Below are positions 1-11,582 of a stretch of DNA of 64,000 nt, piece by piece. The DNA comes from Nansenia antarctica. Taxonomy: Eukaryota; Chordata; Actinopteri; Argentiniformes; Microstomatidae. The notes beneath the pieces were generated by a model. It was not told the DNA's origin. It saw nothing but the letters and a program-made list of their open reading frames with translations, and did no database searches. The stretch covers positions 3,720,448-3,784,447 of the forward strand of contig OZ022347.1 of NCBI GenBank assembly GCA_963989245.1, written 5' to 3'. A program made the position numbers and the translations under genes. Each line of letters starts with the position of its first letter. The stretch's first letter is position 1.

Positions 1-808
1 AGGGTCACAGAGCCACCATGGGGTGGTTAGGACAGACAGACAGACAGGGTCACAGAGGCACCATGGGGTCGTTAGGACAGACAGACAGACAGACAGGGTC
101 ACAGAGGCACCATGGGGTCGTTAGGACAGACAGACAGGGTCACAGAGCCACCATGGGGTCGTTAGGACAGACAGACAGACAGACAGGGTCACAGAGGCAC
201 CATGGGGTCGTTAGGACAGACAGACAGGGTCACAGAGGCACCATGGGGTCGTTAGGACAGACAGACAGACAGGGTCACAGAGCCACCATGGGGTCGTTAG
301 GACAGACAGACAGGGTCACAGAGGCACCATGGGGTCGTTAGGACAGACAGACAGACAGGGTCACAGAGGCACCATGGGGTGGTTAGGACAGACAGACAGA
401 CAGGGTCACAGAGCCACCATGGGGTCGTTAGGACAGACAGACAGGGTCACAGAGGCACCATGGGGTCGTTAGGACAGACAGGCAGACAGGGTCACAGAGC
501 CACCATGGGGTCGTTAGGACAGACAGACATGGTCACAGAGGCACCATGGGGTCGTTAGGACAGACAGAGTCACAGAGCCACCATGGGGTCGTTAGGACAG
601 ACAGACAGACAGACAGGGTCACAGAGCCACCATGGGGTCGTTAGGACAGACAGACAGGGTCACAGAGGCACCATGGGGTCGTTAGGACAGACAGACAGAC
701 AGGGTCACAGAGCCACCATGGGGTCGTTAGGACAGACAGAGTCACAGAGCCACCATGGGGTCGTTAGGACAGACAGACAGGGTCACAGAGCCACCATGGG
801 GTCGTTAG
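1..808. repeat. Minisatellite of about 40-48 bp, about 19 units
   Basis: Tandem units built on GTCACAGAGCCACCATGGGG followed by TCGTTAGGACAGACAGACAG. Unit length varies because the (CAGA)n part has one to four copies, and GAGCCACC alternates with GAGGCACC. The array runs off the left edge and lies in the api5 intron after the fifth coding exon. Open frames read through it are repeat artefacts. Confidence 0.95.
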
Positions 809-899
809 GTGGGATAGTGACACAGGCCCAGGTGAAATTCAACGCCTCACGGCTATGTCCCATTTCAATCCTTTGGTCACGTGAGTAGACTGAGCTGAC

Positions 900-3800
900 C
901 TTCTTTATCTCAGTGAAGATGTAGTCCTCCACCTCCTTGGTGGTGACCTCGTCTGGGAGCGTCTTCAGCTTGGTGGACAGGAACTTGATGGCCCTCTCCC
1001 TCACGATGTCCTCCCCCTGGAGGATCTGGGAGAACAGGCCGCCCAGGGTTCCTGAAGCCACAGACAGACGTGTCAGGTAAGGGTGTGTTCTCACTAGAAC
1101 ATTAGGGTGTGTTCTCACTAGAACATTAGGGTGTGTTCTCACTAGAACATTAGGGTGTGTTCTCACTAGAACATTAGGGTGTGTTCTCACTAGAACATTA
1201 GGGTGTGTTCTCACTAGAACATTTGCTTCACTTGGAATGGGAGTTTAGGATCAAATTCGCTTTGCTCTGCGTCATTTGGAGCTGAGAGACAGAACGCGCA
1301 TTCGAAGTCGCTCCCGGAGCAAACAACCAACGCATGCTCCGCTTGAAAGGGTGGTTTCGCTCCGGTTAGAAACGACGCATCGAGGCTGTCCGTAGGAAAA
1401 CAACAGCGCATGCGTGTTGATCTGGATAAGAGCGGGCCGAACAGCAATTTTTAATTTTTCTGACCAATCAACTACCACGTCTGTTGCTTCGATTGCGTAT
1501 GTTACTTTGTTTACATAAAGGGCTGTGAGAACGACAAATCTGAGAAATAATTTATGCAACAATGTTGCGAACTCATATACTTGCTCCGGCTCATGATTCG
1601 GACTTTCATGTGAGAACATGACATTAGACTCGCACCGCCAGGGAGCTTAGGTGGCGTAACGGGTTAAGTTCTTCTCGAACGGGCACACTGGTGGATCAAG
1701 ACCCCCGTTTATAACACATATAACAGATATAAAGAGCTTACCTTTATCAATAATGTTCATCAATGTCGCAAACGACTCATTAAATCCTCTGCTACGTGGT
1801 GGCAAAATATTTTTCTCGGCCGGAAAATACACTGCGAGTCACACGCACTTGTTTACAGATACGTCACATAGCAAAACTGAGCATGCTTGGTTTCAACCGC
1901 CGAATTTCCATATCATTGGTCCTCGAAAGTAATTTTTGTTCGCCTCTGCTCGACTCTATTGGCTCTAATGCTTCGAATGAGGTGTCAATCATGACATTCT
2001 GAACAACGGTTCAGGAAGGAAAGTCTCTGCGTAATCTGACCTGGTGTGAAAAAGAGGCGGGTGCGCCATACGCGCACGCAGCCAAGCATGGAGGAAGGCC
2101 CTGCTTCTGGGAAATGGAGTCAAAAGAGCGGATTTCGATTCAATTCATCCCTATAGTGATATGTCAATTAAATATAATCAAGTTTACAGTCTTGATACAT
2201 GAGAAAGTCTGATACACTGATGGTGACACTGATGTGTCCAAATGGCACAATTTGGTTTTCCGCCTAAACATACCTGTACTAAAACAAGTACAAAGTTGCA
2301 CTGGTTTACATTACTACCATCTACTTTGGCAGAAGAACTCATAAGACCCTGGAGTACTGAGTCCTAGATGATTTGGGCTTATTCATCAGGTTTCCAAGGT
2401 GATATTCACTCTAAAAGCTGTTTTTTCTTTAGGCGGAGAGTGAATTTGAGATTTTTCACAATGATCTATGTCTATTTACTCTGACACAGTAACATATATT
2501 TTTGATTCTGACACTTCTACAGTCACCCCACAGGTGTTAGCTATCATTTGATACCAAGATCATTATGAAGGCCCTTGTAATTGTGGAGATATTCTATATT
2601 CACTGTGGGCATGTCATTTCGGGCAGAAAACCTGAAAAATACAATGGATAAGAGGTGGTTTTAAGCGTCAACCATGTAACCGCAGGGTCCCCGGTTCGAT
2701 TCTCTCACCCATCCTTCCTGTCAAAATGTCTACTGTCTCTATCCTGCATGTCATCCCTTCTCTCTCTCTCTCTCTCTCCCATCCTTCCTGTCAACATCTC
2801 TACTGTCTCTATCCTGCATGTCATCCCTTCTCTCTCTCTCTCTCACCCATCCTTCCTGTCCAAATCTCTACTGTCTCTATCCTGCATGTCATCCCTCCTC
2901 TCTCTCTCTCTCACCCATCCTTCCTGTCAACATCTCTACCGTCTCTATCCTGCATGTCATCCCTTCTCTCTCTCTCTCACCCATCCTTCCTGTCTAATCT
3001 CTACTGTCTCTATCCTGCATGTCATCCCTTCTCTCTCTCTCACACCCATCCTTCCTGTCAATCTCTACTGTCTCTGATCAATAAAAAGAAAAACATGAGT
3101 GGACTCAAACCGCCAGAAATGATGCTTCAAAAACACAGCCAACAATCTTTTTCAATGAAAACGCCGGAAAACACAAGTAAATGCAAATGGGACTGAATGG
3201 ACATGGTAGGGGCTGATCAACGGTGAAGAGACTAGCTGTGTCAGTGAGCAGCAACGGTCCTCATGCGCTCTGCCCACATCTCACAACGTAAAGCAACAAC
3301 AGTTCCAGTTAAATCATTGACAATTCAAAAGCAAATCCAGAGATAAGGGAACAGCTTACCCTTGGCGTCAATCTTGAAGATGGACACTAACGCTGTGTTC
3401 ACTTGGTTGAATTCAGCCGAATCATCTGAAACAATCAAGGAGGAGCATAAGCCGGAGACATCAATGCTAAATACACAACTACATGTGAAATGTCTCGGTG
3501 CTGAGTTGAAGACTAGATGGTAAATGGACTGCACTTATATAGCGCCTTTATCCAAAGCGCTTTACAACGGCCTCTCATTCACCCATTCACACACCAATGG
3601 CGGCCAAGCGACCATGCAAGGCGCCGGCCGGCCCGCTCACTGGGAGCAATTTTGGGGTTCAGTGTCTTGCCCAAGGACACTTCGACATGTGGCCAGCCAG
3701 TTAACTCGAACCGCCGATCTGCCAACCTTGCGATCATTAGACGGCGGCTCTACCTCCTGCGCCACAGCCGCCCCCCTTACTAACGTCACCGTACCTGTCT

Positions 3801-6615
3801 GCAGGAGCTGGGTGAGGATGTCCGACACCCTCAGGATGTTCTCTCCTGTCGCAAAGCGTGGGAGTTCTTTGATGGCCTGTCTCCGAATCTACACAAGGGG
3901 AAAAGACATTTACATTTACATTTTTGGCATTTAGCAGACGCCTTATTCCAAAGCGACTTACAATCAATACATTTGACTAAGCGAATGAGTGAAGCATCAA
4001 TCCACCAATCGCAGCAGGAAGAGTAATCTAGCTCAGGCCCGGGGACCATTGGCAGTCTCCGTGATAGAATTGAAAAAGGGCACCCAGATGACCATAAGAA
4101 GATAATAATAATAATAATAATAATAATAATATTAATAATAACAACTTATTCATATAGCGCCTTTCATAAAACCCAAGGACGCTTTACAAATTCTGCAGGA
4201 AATTGGTCAGACAGCCAAAACAGAAAACAAAACAGAAACAGTGACTAGGGGGCCAAAGGCCTTGGTGAACAGATGGGTTTTGAGGGCTGATTTGAAGGAG
4301 TCCAGGGTGGGGGGGGGGGGGCGTTGCAGATCAGAGATGAGGAGGATGAGGAGGAGTAGTGGTGGTGTGACAAATCATTGCCCATTTATACTTTCCCGAC
4401 CAGGATATAGAACCCTTATGTTAGGATGATATATTTTTCTATCGTCCTTTTGATCACTTACCAGCACCAGCTGCTTGTTATGATATTACGTTTCTTATCG
4501 TTTTTTGTATTTTAACGAGCGCTTATCATTTTTGTACTAACGAGCAATTATCAGCATCGGCTGCTCTTAGGAACGAGGGAGGAAGTCTCAGGTGGCCTTG
4601 GTGCTTTAAGCCCAGGTGCAGAATCCTCTCCCCTAGGTGACATCATACGCCGTGGCACAGACAACAACCACTGTATAGTTTTGATACATCCTGACCTAGG
4701 TCACGAGCAGAGAGAACGGTTCTGCCGTGATTCATAGTGGCCAATTAGCGTACTAGGTACGGGGTATGTCCGAGGGAAATGGGAAAGTATATATATATAT
4801 GCAAATGTAGCCTAACTGAAGAAATCAGGCCTTTTTCTGAGGGACTGTCTCAGGAGAGTCCAGCGCTGTAGCACCGCTTTGTAACTCTACTTGTGATCTT
4901 CAATAAACGACCACGTGTGCAGTAATAGAGAAGATCTCCTCCGTCTTTCTTGGAGAACCGGGGTCTAACACTTACCGACACGTCTTCGTCCTCACACAGG
5001 TCGAGCTGAGCGTTGATGGCGGAGTCGGCCAGCTCGGGGAAGCTGCTGAAGAACTTGGGAATGAACTGTGCTGCTAGGCGCTTCTCCTTGGGTCCCCCCT
5101 TCACCCCGTCGAGGATGGCCTGATAGGCATCTTTGTGCTGAAGAAGAGAGGAGGAGGAGAGACAAACAAATGATGACATGTAGGTGTGTGAATCACAAGA
5201 TCATCGCTGTTGTTCCCAATGGTTCTACCCAACACAAATACAACGGGCCTAGATAAAGTACAGCCAATCCGACACTACTACCCTAAGATAGTCACAGTAA
5301 TTACCAGGACCATGTTGGAACCCTTAATATATTCATAATAATACCTAATAAAACGGTATGGCTGGCTAGTATGCCATGTTCTCTTCTAGCAGCTCTTAAG
5401 TTTGCCCAATAAACTAAATCATAGTATCCCAGTGTTTCTCAATAAGTGTCAGTTTACCATCCGAGGGACCGGTCAACAACATCCTTATGGCCATAGCCTA
5501 GTAGCCGACCAGCGATTAGATGGGCCAGGGGTCATACAACAGGGTATATACAGGAATCTGGAGGTTAATTTCAACACCTTTCTAAGACTTTTTAAAGACC
5601 TTGTCAATATTTTTCCAGACCTCACCGCTACTTGGAGCTGTAACCGTTGACATCAGTGACACCTTTAACTTAACAGTTTTAGTTTGCAATAGACTAGACC
5701 ACTATCATACAACACAATGTCCGGTTCATCTTTGTTTTTTAATAAAAACTAATAAATTCACGAACTTTTACTAAAGGTTTTTAGGACTCAATACCTACAA
5801 AATTCAAGACCTCATAAGATCGTGATAAGACTTTTTAATACTTAAATTACTATAATAATAATTTAATTTAATTTAATTTAATTTAATACTTAAATTCTTG
5901 ATTTTCCCAAAATTGATTTATCAACTTTTAATACTTTTCAAGACACCGCGGATACCCTGTATTAGTATTGTTGGAGAAACGGAACTTGGTTCAGGGCGCT
6001 GAGAGACGGTATCACTGCTAGGCTACAAACGCCAAAGCTAAGCTAACAACTCAATGAGAAACAACAGGATTAAGCTAAGCTAACAACTCAATGAGAAACA
6101 ACAGGATTAAGCTAAGCTAACAACTCATTGAGAACCAACAGGATTACACGTAGCCTAGTAGCCTACCCAGCTAGGCCCAGTCGGATAGGCTAGCAGGCTA
6201 ACTCGCTTAGCCAAGGGGGCTAACGAACTGGCCTAAGCTAAGCTAACGTCCAGGGAGGTATTCCATTAAAGTGACTAAAGGAAGATCCATGCTTATTTTC
6301 ACAAGTCTCGCGAGATTGATCCAAATACAACCGGGTTTTTTTTATTATTTTTTTTACAAGTCTCGCGAGATGTATCTAAATAAGCCTAGATTTTTCCTTT
6401 AGTAACGTTGATGGAATTACCCCCCCCCCCCCCCCCCCTGGTCTGGCACAAACTAAGCTAATGCAATTGGTATCAAATAGGTTAGCTGGTCGGGTACATA
6501 AACAAATAGTTAATAATAAATCGTACGACATTCGTTATATTACCTGGCTCAGGTTGTCCTTGGCGTCAGCCAGGATGCCATAGTTACGGTACAGCTCCTC
6601 GATAGTGACCGCCAT
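900..6615 (-). CDS. api5: Apoptosis inhibitor 5, first five coding exons (3' part outside window)
   Basis: Api5 is a nuclear HEAT/ARM-repeat scaffold that restrains E2F1-driven and other apoptosis. Five exons on the minus strand join in frame: 6544-6615, 4976-5137, 3795-3888, 3360-3425 and 900-1051. The protein starts MAVTIEELYRNYGILADA and includes AQFIPKFFSSFPELADSAIN, INAQLDLCEDEDVS, SDILTQLLQT and LFSQILQGEDIVRERAIKFL, all near-identical to vertebrate API5 residues 1 to about 180. Every border has a consensus AG acceptor and GT donor, and phases match. The start is the only Met in frame with the family N-terminus. The last exon ends at a GTCAGC donor after ...FTEIKK, so the rest of the roughly 500-aa protein lies to the left. 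Introns hold SINEs, an inverted-repeat element and minisatellites but do not break the frame. I am confident of the identity. Confidence 0.96.
1078..1222. repeat. 24-bp minisatellite, six units
   Basis: Six near-perfect copies of AGGGTGTGTTCTCACTAGAA+CATT. The array begins 27 bases upstream (in gene sense) of the acceptor of api5 exon 5, so it sits where that intron's branch point and pyrimidine tract would be. Confidence 0.95.
1223..2650. other. api5 intron 4, no recognised gene
   Basis: Unique-looking intron sequence. Around 1645-1700 there is a weak tRNA-like stretch (GGTGGCGTAACGGGTTAAG) resembling the SINE head at 42281. It also has CpG-containing segments near 1260-1440 and 2030-2110. 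I see no exon with family similarity. Confidence 0.5.
2655..3100 (+). repeat. tRNA-derived SINE with its tail expanded about six-fold
   Basis: The head carries TTTTAAGCGTCAACCATGTA and a B-box-like GGTCCCCGGTTCGATTC, matching the intact SINE at 42281-42480. It is followed by six tandem copies of a unit of about 61-70 bp (CCATCCTTCCTGTC ... CTGTCTCTATCCTGCATGTC plus a (TC)n run). In the intact SINE the same unit occurs once, as its tail. Confidence 0.8.
3516..3777 (-). mobile_element. tRNA-derived SINE, minus orientation
   Basis: Read on the minus strand it starts GGCGGCTGTGGCGCAGGAGG (A-box region) and then has GGTTCGAGT (B box). It continues through the body with CCTTGGGCAAGACACTGAAC and ends near GCGCTATATAAGTGCAGTCC. 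The same family occurs in plus orientation at 12205-12478. It lies in api5 intron 3. Confidence 0.85.
3905..4075 (-). mobile_element. Dispersed SINE-like repeat (tail GTAAGTCGCTTTGGAATAAG)
   Basis: Contains GGCATTTAGCAGACGCCTTA and TTCCAAAGCGACTTACAATC, the conserved teleost SINE tail in reverse, followed by GCAGGAAGAGTAATCTAGCT. Other copies lie at 12760-13020, 13360-13655, 23645-23895, 40392-40640 and 52553-52735. Confidence 0.8.
4105..4325 (-). mobile_element. LINE 3' tail with (TAA)n, minus orientation
   Basis: A (TAA)n run is followed by CATATAGCGCCTTTCATAAA and ACGCTTTACAAATTCTGCAG. This is the reverse complement of the LINE end at 24735-24985. The remaining api5 intron-2 sequence (4326-4975) shows nothing recognisable. 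Confidence 0.75.
6037..6147. repeat. 37-bp tandem repeat, three units
   Basis: Three copies of GCTAAGCTAACAACTCAATG+AGAAACAACAGGATTAA with few mismatches, in api5 intron 1. The rest of that intron is AT-rich with no coding signal. Confidence 0.9.
6257..6430. mobile_element. Inverted-repeat element with CTCGCGAGA palindromes
   Basis: Ends are GGTATTCCATTAAAGTGACT and AGTAACGTTGATGGAATTACC, inverted copies of one another, next to a C run. Two copies of AAGTCTCGCGAGAT lie symmetrically inside. The same family occurs at 15025-15186 and 35393-35498. It is in api5 intron 1, about 115 bases from the exon 1 donor. Confidence 0.8.
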
Positions 6616-6880
6616 CAGCGTGCTGTCTGTCCACGAGAACAACGACAATATCACCTCGTTATTGTGATTATTTCGTCCTGTTTTAAGTTCGCACTTTGGC
6701 TGTAAACACTCAACCCTACGTCCACTCCTCCTCGGCGGTGTGTTAGAAGTGGAAACGTGTCGATATCTGTGAAATGATGAAAACCCCGCTGTCCCTTCTG
6801 TCTTCACTAGCCTGGCTACGAACGTAAGCTTTCAGGAAGGACACTTACCGCGCATGCGCCCGTTCCAGTGGAGCGCAAAA
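6616..6880 (-). promoter_or_regulatory. api5: Probable api5 5'UTR and promoter with an NRF-1-like site
   Basis: This sequence lies directly upstream of the api5 start codon. It contains GCGCATGCGC at 6850-6859, a full match to the palindromic NRF-1 core typical of housekeeping promoters, within a GC-richer stretch. The site is seen; its use as the api5 promoter is inferred from position. A (GT)n and poly-G run follows at 6908-6938. Confidence 0.5.
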
Positions 6881-7415
6881 ACTTTTATTTTTTTCGTGCT
6901 GAGAGCAGTGTGTGTGTGTGTGTGGGGGGGGGGGGGGGTAAATAGCGGTCATAATATCTCCATCTACTTACTTTCATTCATGTAGGTCTGAAGGTAAATC
7001 AAACGTTTCTTGCTCCCCCTCTCTCTCTCTGTCCTACTGCGCACAAATAGCGCAACTTTGTATTAACAAGGGGGCGCGATCGCTAGCCAATGAGGTCACA
7101 CTATCGCATAATTTGCGTTGGCCTTGTTTGACTTCAACATTGAATGTGACTAGAATTGCACGAAAGAAAATGTAAACACATTGCACTTTAACGATCAATA
7201 AGAAACCAAATATTGATATCAAATCAAATATCACAGAAACATAAATAAAGAGTGCACTCAATAGAAACATGAGATAACAAATGAATGCACCTTTTAATCC
7301 AGAACCCTATTTTACATGCCTTTGCAAGGTGAGGGAGGACACACTTTCTCCTGTTAATGATGATCTCCTGATGATGACAGATGATGCAATTCAAAATTAC
7401 TGAATTAAGAAAAAA

Positions 7416-8207
7416 AGCGTTATGGAACGAGGAGCCGTGGTATATCGTGGATATTGGCACAGGTAGCGGGGTGGTTAGGCTCGACGCGAAGCGGATCTGT
7501 GCCTCGCTGTGCCAATATCCACTATAATAATATACCACGGCTTCTCGTTCCATAACGCTTTTATACAACGGTTACCACATTTATCTATCAATATTTCACA
7601 AAAGAAAGACAAGACAAACTTTTAATCAATGTGTTTTCAAGGAACTATGTTTTATTGTAAGTGTATTCATCCGGTGAACAGTTAGTTTATTGGTTGCTAA
7701 GCAACGGTAAGAATGTAACTTCGATAACGCGGTAATATTATACAAACGCGGAGTAATATGAAAAGATGTGTCAACATTCCATTTAGCCGTGCGTATGTCA
7801 TGGATAGCCGCACGGCTGGAACGCAAACTGACCAATAGAGACAACGGACCAAACTGACCAATAAAGACAATGGACCAAACTGACCAATAGAGACAATGGA
7901 CCAAACTGACCAATAAAGACAATGGACCAAACTGACCAATAGAGACAATGGACCAAACTGACCAATAGAGACAATGGACCAAACTGACCAATAGAGACAA
8001 TGGACCAAACTGACCAATAAAGACAATGGACCAAACTGACCAATAGAGACAATGGACCAAACTGACCAATAGAGACAATGGACCAAACTGACCAATAGAG
8101 ACAATGGACCAAACTGACCAATAGAGACAATGGACCAAACTGACCAATGGAGACAATGGACCAAACTGACCAATAGAGACAATGGACCAGATCTATCCGT
8201 TGTATAA
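7416..8207. mobile_element. Transposable element with an internal 26-bp minisatellite, copy 1
   Basis: Begins AGCGTTATGGAACGAGGAGC, has an internal stem (GTGGATATTGGCAC ... GTGCCAATATCCAC), then TTATACAACGG, and ends CCGTTGTATAA, the inverse of that inner motif. About 14 copies of GACCAATAGAGACAATGGAC+CAAACT fill 7828-8190. A second copy with the same layout lies at 34183-34783. Long minus-strand frames here are repeat artefacts. Confidence 0.8.
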
Positions 8208-8260
8208 TAGTACTTTAATTCCTTAATTTCTTCAATCATGTGCGGGTGACGGGTCTGTAC

Positions 8261-8335
8261 CTTGACCCCCTTCCTCAGTAGCAGGGTCCCCGGGTTGTCC
8301 ATTGGTGGGCTGTTCCATATATGTTGTAAGTGCAC
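8261..8335 (-). other. Possible orphan coding exon, unidentified
   Basis: A 75-nt open stretch on the minus strand (25 codons, VHLQHIWNSPPMDN ... LLLRKGVK) sits between a good acceptor (ACGTTTCAG) and a donor (CAAG|GTACAG). Its composition looks protein-like, but I do not recognise the family and found no partner exon nearby. It may be a relic exon or chance. Confidence 0.25.
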
Positions 8336-8410
8336 CTGAAACGTGATATAAAACAAGCACAGATATGTAGTATATTTATGTAGGTCTCAATCTGTAATAA
8401 TACTGAGCAG

Positions 8411-8753
8411 CACTGGCGGACCCAGGGGGGGGGCAGGGGGGGCGACCGCCCCTCCTGGTGCCCCCACGGTTGAAAAACGTCTCGCTTAAGTGCCCTTTTG
8501 AGTGGCAAAAATGAGAGGATGTGCCCTACTGGTGCCCCTCCAATGGTCTAAACTTGACCATGTGCCCCCACAGTTGAAAAATGTCGCACTAAAGTGCCCT
8601 TTTGAGTTGCAAAATTAGAGGATGTGCCCTACTGGTGCCCCTCCAATGGTCTAAACTTGACCATGTGCACTGATGGGGTCCCATGTTGTGCAGTAGGTGC
8701 CCTTTTTTTCTTTTCGCCCCCCCTGCCCTTCAAACAGCCTGAGTCCACCACTG
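8411..8753. mobile_element. hAT-type MITE with 8-bp target duplication CTGAGCAG
   Basis: Terminal inverted repeats CACTGGCGGACCCAGG and CCTGAGTCCACCACTG are bounded by CTGAGCAG at 8403-8410 and 8754-8761. Inside is a roughly 80-bp unit (GTGCCCTTTTGAGT ... CTAAACTTGACCATGTG) present twice. A sister copy lies at 21874-22227. Confidence 0.9.
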
Positions 8754-8761
8754 CTGAGCAG

Positions 8762-10488
8762 CCTGACTAGTCATTATGATTTAAGCAGCTGCAAATGCTC
8801 ACTGGCCCAAGTAAATCCCACAAGAAAAACACCATGCTTTAAGCCGTTTATTCTCAGTAACAGTGAGATGTTTGCAAAGTGAAGAGTTTGCAAAGCCTAG
8901 CTGCCTAGTCATCTGAATCTGGATACCAATGCAGTATCTCTGTATAGGTACTAGGACAGACATGGGACCTCCCAGGTTAGCCTGACCTGACCTGACCGGT
9001 CAGCCTGACGAAGGGAACATTTTGAACTTTGAGCTATGCACGTGAGTTCTTTAGCATCGTCATAAACAAAGATAAAGTTGATGCACACAAACATGATGAG
9101 TTTCTACCACACCTTTGACCATTCAGCCATGTTGTCTACGAGTGAGTGACGGATGAGCAAAGCGAAGAATAATTGTAAGTAAGTAAGTAAAGTTTATTTA
9201 TATAGCCTATCACAGACCAGAGGTCACAAAGTGCTTTACATAGGCTATAAAAAACATGATTAAAGAGCAAAAGTAATAGCAGGTTAAAAGAAATAGGTAA
9301 ACAAGTGAAAATAAAAACAAGAAACAAATAACAAGTGTACAACAAATAATAACAAGACACAAAAAGATTGGCAGGTCTCAGAACCGGTTCCATTGAACCG
9401 GGTTTCCATCCACATACCTATTCATAAGCTGGTCCTAACCTCAATGGGGCGCGCGCCTTATTGTAACTGTTAGTTATTCAGCTCTCTTCCGTTTTCATGA
9501 ACAATGGCCATGACTCCCACAAATTTCAAATTATTTGGTAACTTTTTTCTTTTGCTTTTTGGCAGGCCCGTAGAGAACCCCAGTCCACACCGTCAACATT
9601 CCAGAAGGGGTCGCTATAGCAACACGTTGAATTTCTTCAACTTTGAGAGGCCGTCACTTTTCAGATCTGCCTCCTCAAGACTAACAAAAAGCCAGTAGGA
9701 CTGAAAAGATGCGTCCTAAAAGATTTTCTGCCGTTTTGAATTTTGTGAAAAACACAAAAAATATCTTCTTGAAGTCCATAAACATACCTTAACGGCCCCC
9801 TCCCTGGCTGTCTTCGTCTAGAAGCTTCTCATTTAATCATCACCATAATTAATGAAATATTCAAGTGAGGCAATGTCGGTTATATTTATGCAAATTAATG
9901 TGAAACATCGTGAGCCTGAAGACAGTAGTATGACATAGGACATACAGCTATGTCACTAACAGTCAGTTACTCTACACAATCTCAAAGTTAGTGTGCTTTG
10001 AGACAGTGTAGCAAATTTGAGGTTAACCCTTGTGCCCATAATTGTTTCTTGCGGCTATATTTTAAAATGTAACTCTGGCTTATCCAAAATAATTGTATGT
10101 GTGTCATTTGTGATTTATCAAGTCAGATGGAACAAGCAGATAATAACAGGTAGCTAGCTAGCTAGCTGGGTAAACAGTAAGAACAGCAGCTCAGCTGCCA
10201 GCTCCCAATACTAGTTTAGTTATCGAGCTAGCTATAACTTTGCTATAACTTTGCTATAAAACAGTCATACAGGATACCTCTATCTGTACATTCTTTTCAT
10301 CCTCCTTTTTTTGCTTTCCCCCTCTTGTGCACCAGATGGCTTGGACCTCTTCATGATATTAAACATCTACCTGACGATATTTTTCAGTCTGAAGTTTGAA
10401 GCTGAATTTTGTATCCAGAAAAAAAATCAGGAGGAAGGGAAATCAATGACAGACAGACGCATAATTCCAACATCTGAGGGGAACATAA
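8762..10488. other. api5-samm50 intergenic DNA
   Basis: A retroposon tail lies at about 9178-9400 ((GTAA)n, then TTTATTTATATAGCCTATCA and AAGTGCTTTACATAGGCTAT). I find no convincing exon in the remainder; short open frames lack family similarity and splice context. Confidence 0.55.
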
Positions 10489-10494
10489 TTTATT
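10489..10494 (-). terminator. samm50: Candidate samm50 polyadenylation signal
   Basis: AATAAA on the minus strand, about 315 bases beyond the samm50 stop codon. Position fits; not proven. Confidence 0.45.
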
Positions 10495-10808
10495 TCTGTG
10501 CTTCCAGACATAACATTTACATTTGACTCATGACAACGGCACTCATCATGGCTGACATCCCTTCTCGGTATCCATACACCGTAAGCGCTGAGGCTCCTGT
10601 CCTGTCGTGGTCGTGGATGGGGAACATCTTCAATCGTTGCCTAGCCACATCCAATAGTTTGGTTGCAGATATCGTATTGTACAACTGTGAGTGTGCGTGC
10701 AAGTGATTCTTTCTTCAAAGCATTGAACCAATGCTAACCTGGAACCTTGCTAAAACCAACAACAACAAAAAGAAACGTCCCACATTTCAACAGCAGCAGA
10801 TCTGATCA

Positions 10809-11428
10809 TCACAGGAATCGGATTCCCGCTCCGAACTGGACCCCGTCGCATATCCTGAACAAGAAGAAACAAAGTTGTATAAATTCCTGAGTGACGCTTC
10901 TACAGCGCACCTGATATATATTTGCGACTCTGTTCACAATGTTCACCAAACAACGTTCAAATATCTGGCTCGTTGGTGAACAACCCAACACTCGTCGTTG
11001 GTCAGTGGTCCAGTGAACACATACACGGTAGTATGTCCACCGTATTTCATATTTAGTAACATGTAAGCAGTGGGTCCATCGTATTTTATATTACTGAGAA
11101 GAAAAAAAAGGGTGTCAGAAGCTTTACAGATGTACGGATGTTCTTAATAAAGTGTTTGTTGAGTGTATATATATATACTGTATATATATAAACATTTGCA
11201 ATGGGCAATCAGACAGCACCAACCTGTCTCCGCTCTGGACGCCCATAGGAATGCAGTAGTTCAGCTCCAGCCTGGCGATGTTCCCAAGGCGAAGCACCAC
11301 TCCTGCTCCATAGGACCAGCGAATGCACTCCACCAGCTTCTTCAGGTGGGCTCTCGGACCCTCGCCTGGAGAGGAAACACACGTACGCATGCAGACAGAC
11401 AGACACACACACAGACAGACACACACAG

Positions 11429-11471
<43 letters not shown>

Positions 11472-11535
11472 CAGACAGACACACACACAGACACACACAC
11501 AGACACACAGACAGACACACACACCACACAGACAG

Positions 11536-11582
<47 letters not shown>

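Noticed and set aside
1..808. CRISPR-like array
   Set aside because: Units are contiguous with no unique spacers, in a eukaryotic intron; the same applies to arrays at 17838, 25711 and 51674.
1814..2002. Small open frame in api5 intron 4
   Set aside because: No family similarity, no splice support, and a length expected by chance.
3720..3777. tRNA gene (minus strand)
   Set aside because: A and B boxes are present but no cloverleaf is maintained; the sequence continues into a SINE body repeated elsewhere. The same holds for 12205, 16501, 32850 and 42281.
7626..8356. 176- and 219-aa minus-strand frames made of FGPLSLLVSLVHCLYWSVWS-type repeats
   Set aside because: Produced by the 26-bp minisatellite inside a transposon; open in several frames and present again at 34373-34873.
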